Shown here in pieces: positions 5,107 to 5,354 of a stretch of DNA of 5,354 nucleotides (its first letter is position 1; each line of letters begins with the position of its first letter). Under the pieces are notes generated by a model. It worked only from the letters and a program-made list of their open reading frames with translations. It did not search any database and was not told where the DNA came from. This stretch comes from an uncultured Gloeocapsa sp. (GTDB lineage Bacteria; Cyanobacteriota; Cyanobacteriia; Cyanobacteriales; Gloeocapsaceae): positions 1-5,354 of the forward strand of contig CALGKL010000009.1 in assembly GCA_937930495.1 (NCBI GenBank), written 5' to 3'. Position numbers and translations under genes: made by a program.

Positions 5107-5143
5107 AATAGCGAATTAATTTATTTACTAAGTATAAATACTA

Positions 5144-5354
5144 ATGAGTAAACCAAGTTTAACTCCTTTTTTACTGTGTTTTTGCTCAGTATTGCTCTAT
5201 ACACCTAAAGCAGAGTCTCAAAATATCTCCGATTCTTTTGCTGATCAGCCAAGTATTACTATCAATTCTGAGTCAGCACATGAAATTGACGATTCTTGGG
5301 TCAGATTAATTTCCGTAGTAGAGAGACTTTATACCACGACCTTAGATCCTTTTG
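5144..5354 (+). CDS. exported protein of unknown function, 3' end cut off
   Basis: ATG 5144 opens 70 codons that remain open to the right edge. The N-terminus is a Sec-type signal peptide: MSKPS, a hydrophobic core at about 8-19 (FLLCFCSVLLY), then a likely signal peptidase I site near KAES-QN (22-26). The two cysteines sit in the core rather than in a lipobox, so a lipoprotein is not indicated. The visible mature part is acidic and serine-rich (SDSFADQPS, ESAHEIDDSW), then VRLISVVERLYTTTLDPF, with no family I can name. An in-frame TAA at 5135 and no intervening start fix the ATG. A -10-like TATAAA at 5133-5138 sits within AGTATAAATACT just before the ATG, without a good -35. It may be co-transcribed with the gene ending at 5097, 46 bp upstream. 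Confidence 0.75.
   Translation, partial: MSKPSLTPFLLCFCSVLLYTPKAESQNISDSFADQPSITINSESAHEIDDSWVRLISVVERLYTTTLDPF

Overview
The window looks like a piece of a cyanobacterial chromosome. It carries four copies of the octamer GCGATCGC (HIP1, the palindrome over-represented in many cyanobacterial genomes). It also holds several genes of types largely or wholly confined to cyanobacteria: a PDZ/radical SAM/DUF512 protein, a DUF3318 membrane protein and a NIDO-type PEP-CTERM secreted protein. The DNA is AT-rich, especially between genes. The genus cannot be named from the sequence alone.

Layout, left to right. (1) 1-963, minus: 5' part of a PDZ/radical SAM/DUF512 protein, cut by the left edge. (2) 964-1207: about 240 bp of AT-rich DNA with short broken reading frames, possibly a decayed gene. 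(3) 1208-2143, minus: uppP, undecaprenyl-diphosphatase, with an extra signal-peptide-like N-terminus. (4) 2239-2733, minus: a Gpt-like phosphoribosyltransferase. (5) 2745-2782: a terminator on the minus strand, closing the next gene. (6) 2804-3799, minus: an exported NIDO-domain protein with a Pro-Glu-Asp repeat linker and a PEP-CTERM tail. Its repeats place a long run of evenly spaced GGG triplets on the plus strand. (7) 3800-3993: the promoter region of that gene, with a 14-bp palindrome beside the -35 box and a plus-strand hairpin/T-tract without an obvious gene. (8) 3994-4647, minus: a DUF3318 membrane protein. (9) 4708-5097, plus: a small membrane-anchored protein of unknown function, divergent from DUF3318. 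(10) 5144 to the right edge, plus: the start of an exported protein of unknown function.

The genes do not form one evident pathway. UppP recycles the lipid carrier for cell-wall and surface polysaccharide synthesis, and the PEP-CTERM protein is a surface or extracellular product, so envelope biology is a loose common theme. The phosphoribosyltransferase is probably purine salvage. I found no convincing new multi-gene system. The points most worth following are the G-rich repeat on the template strand of the PEP-CTERM gene, the resemblance of DUF3318 to an inactivated M48-type membrane peptidase, the near-identical TATAAT-to-ATG arrangement at the two divergent starts near 4650-4710, and the mismatch between the Shine-Dalgarno position and the reading frame at uppP.
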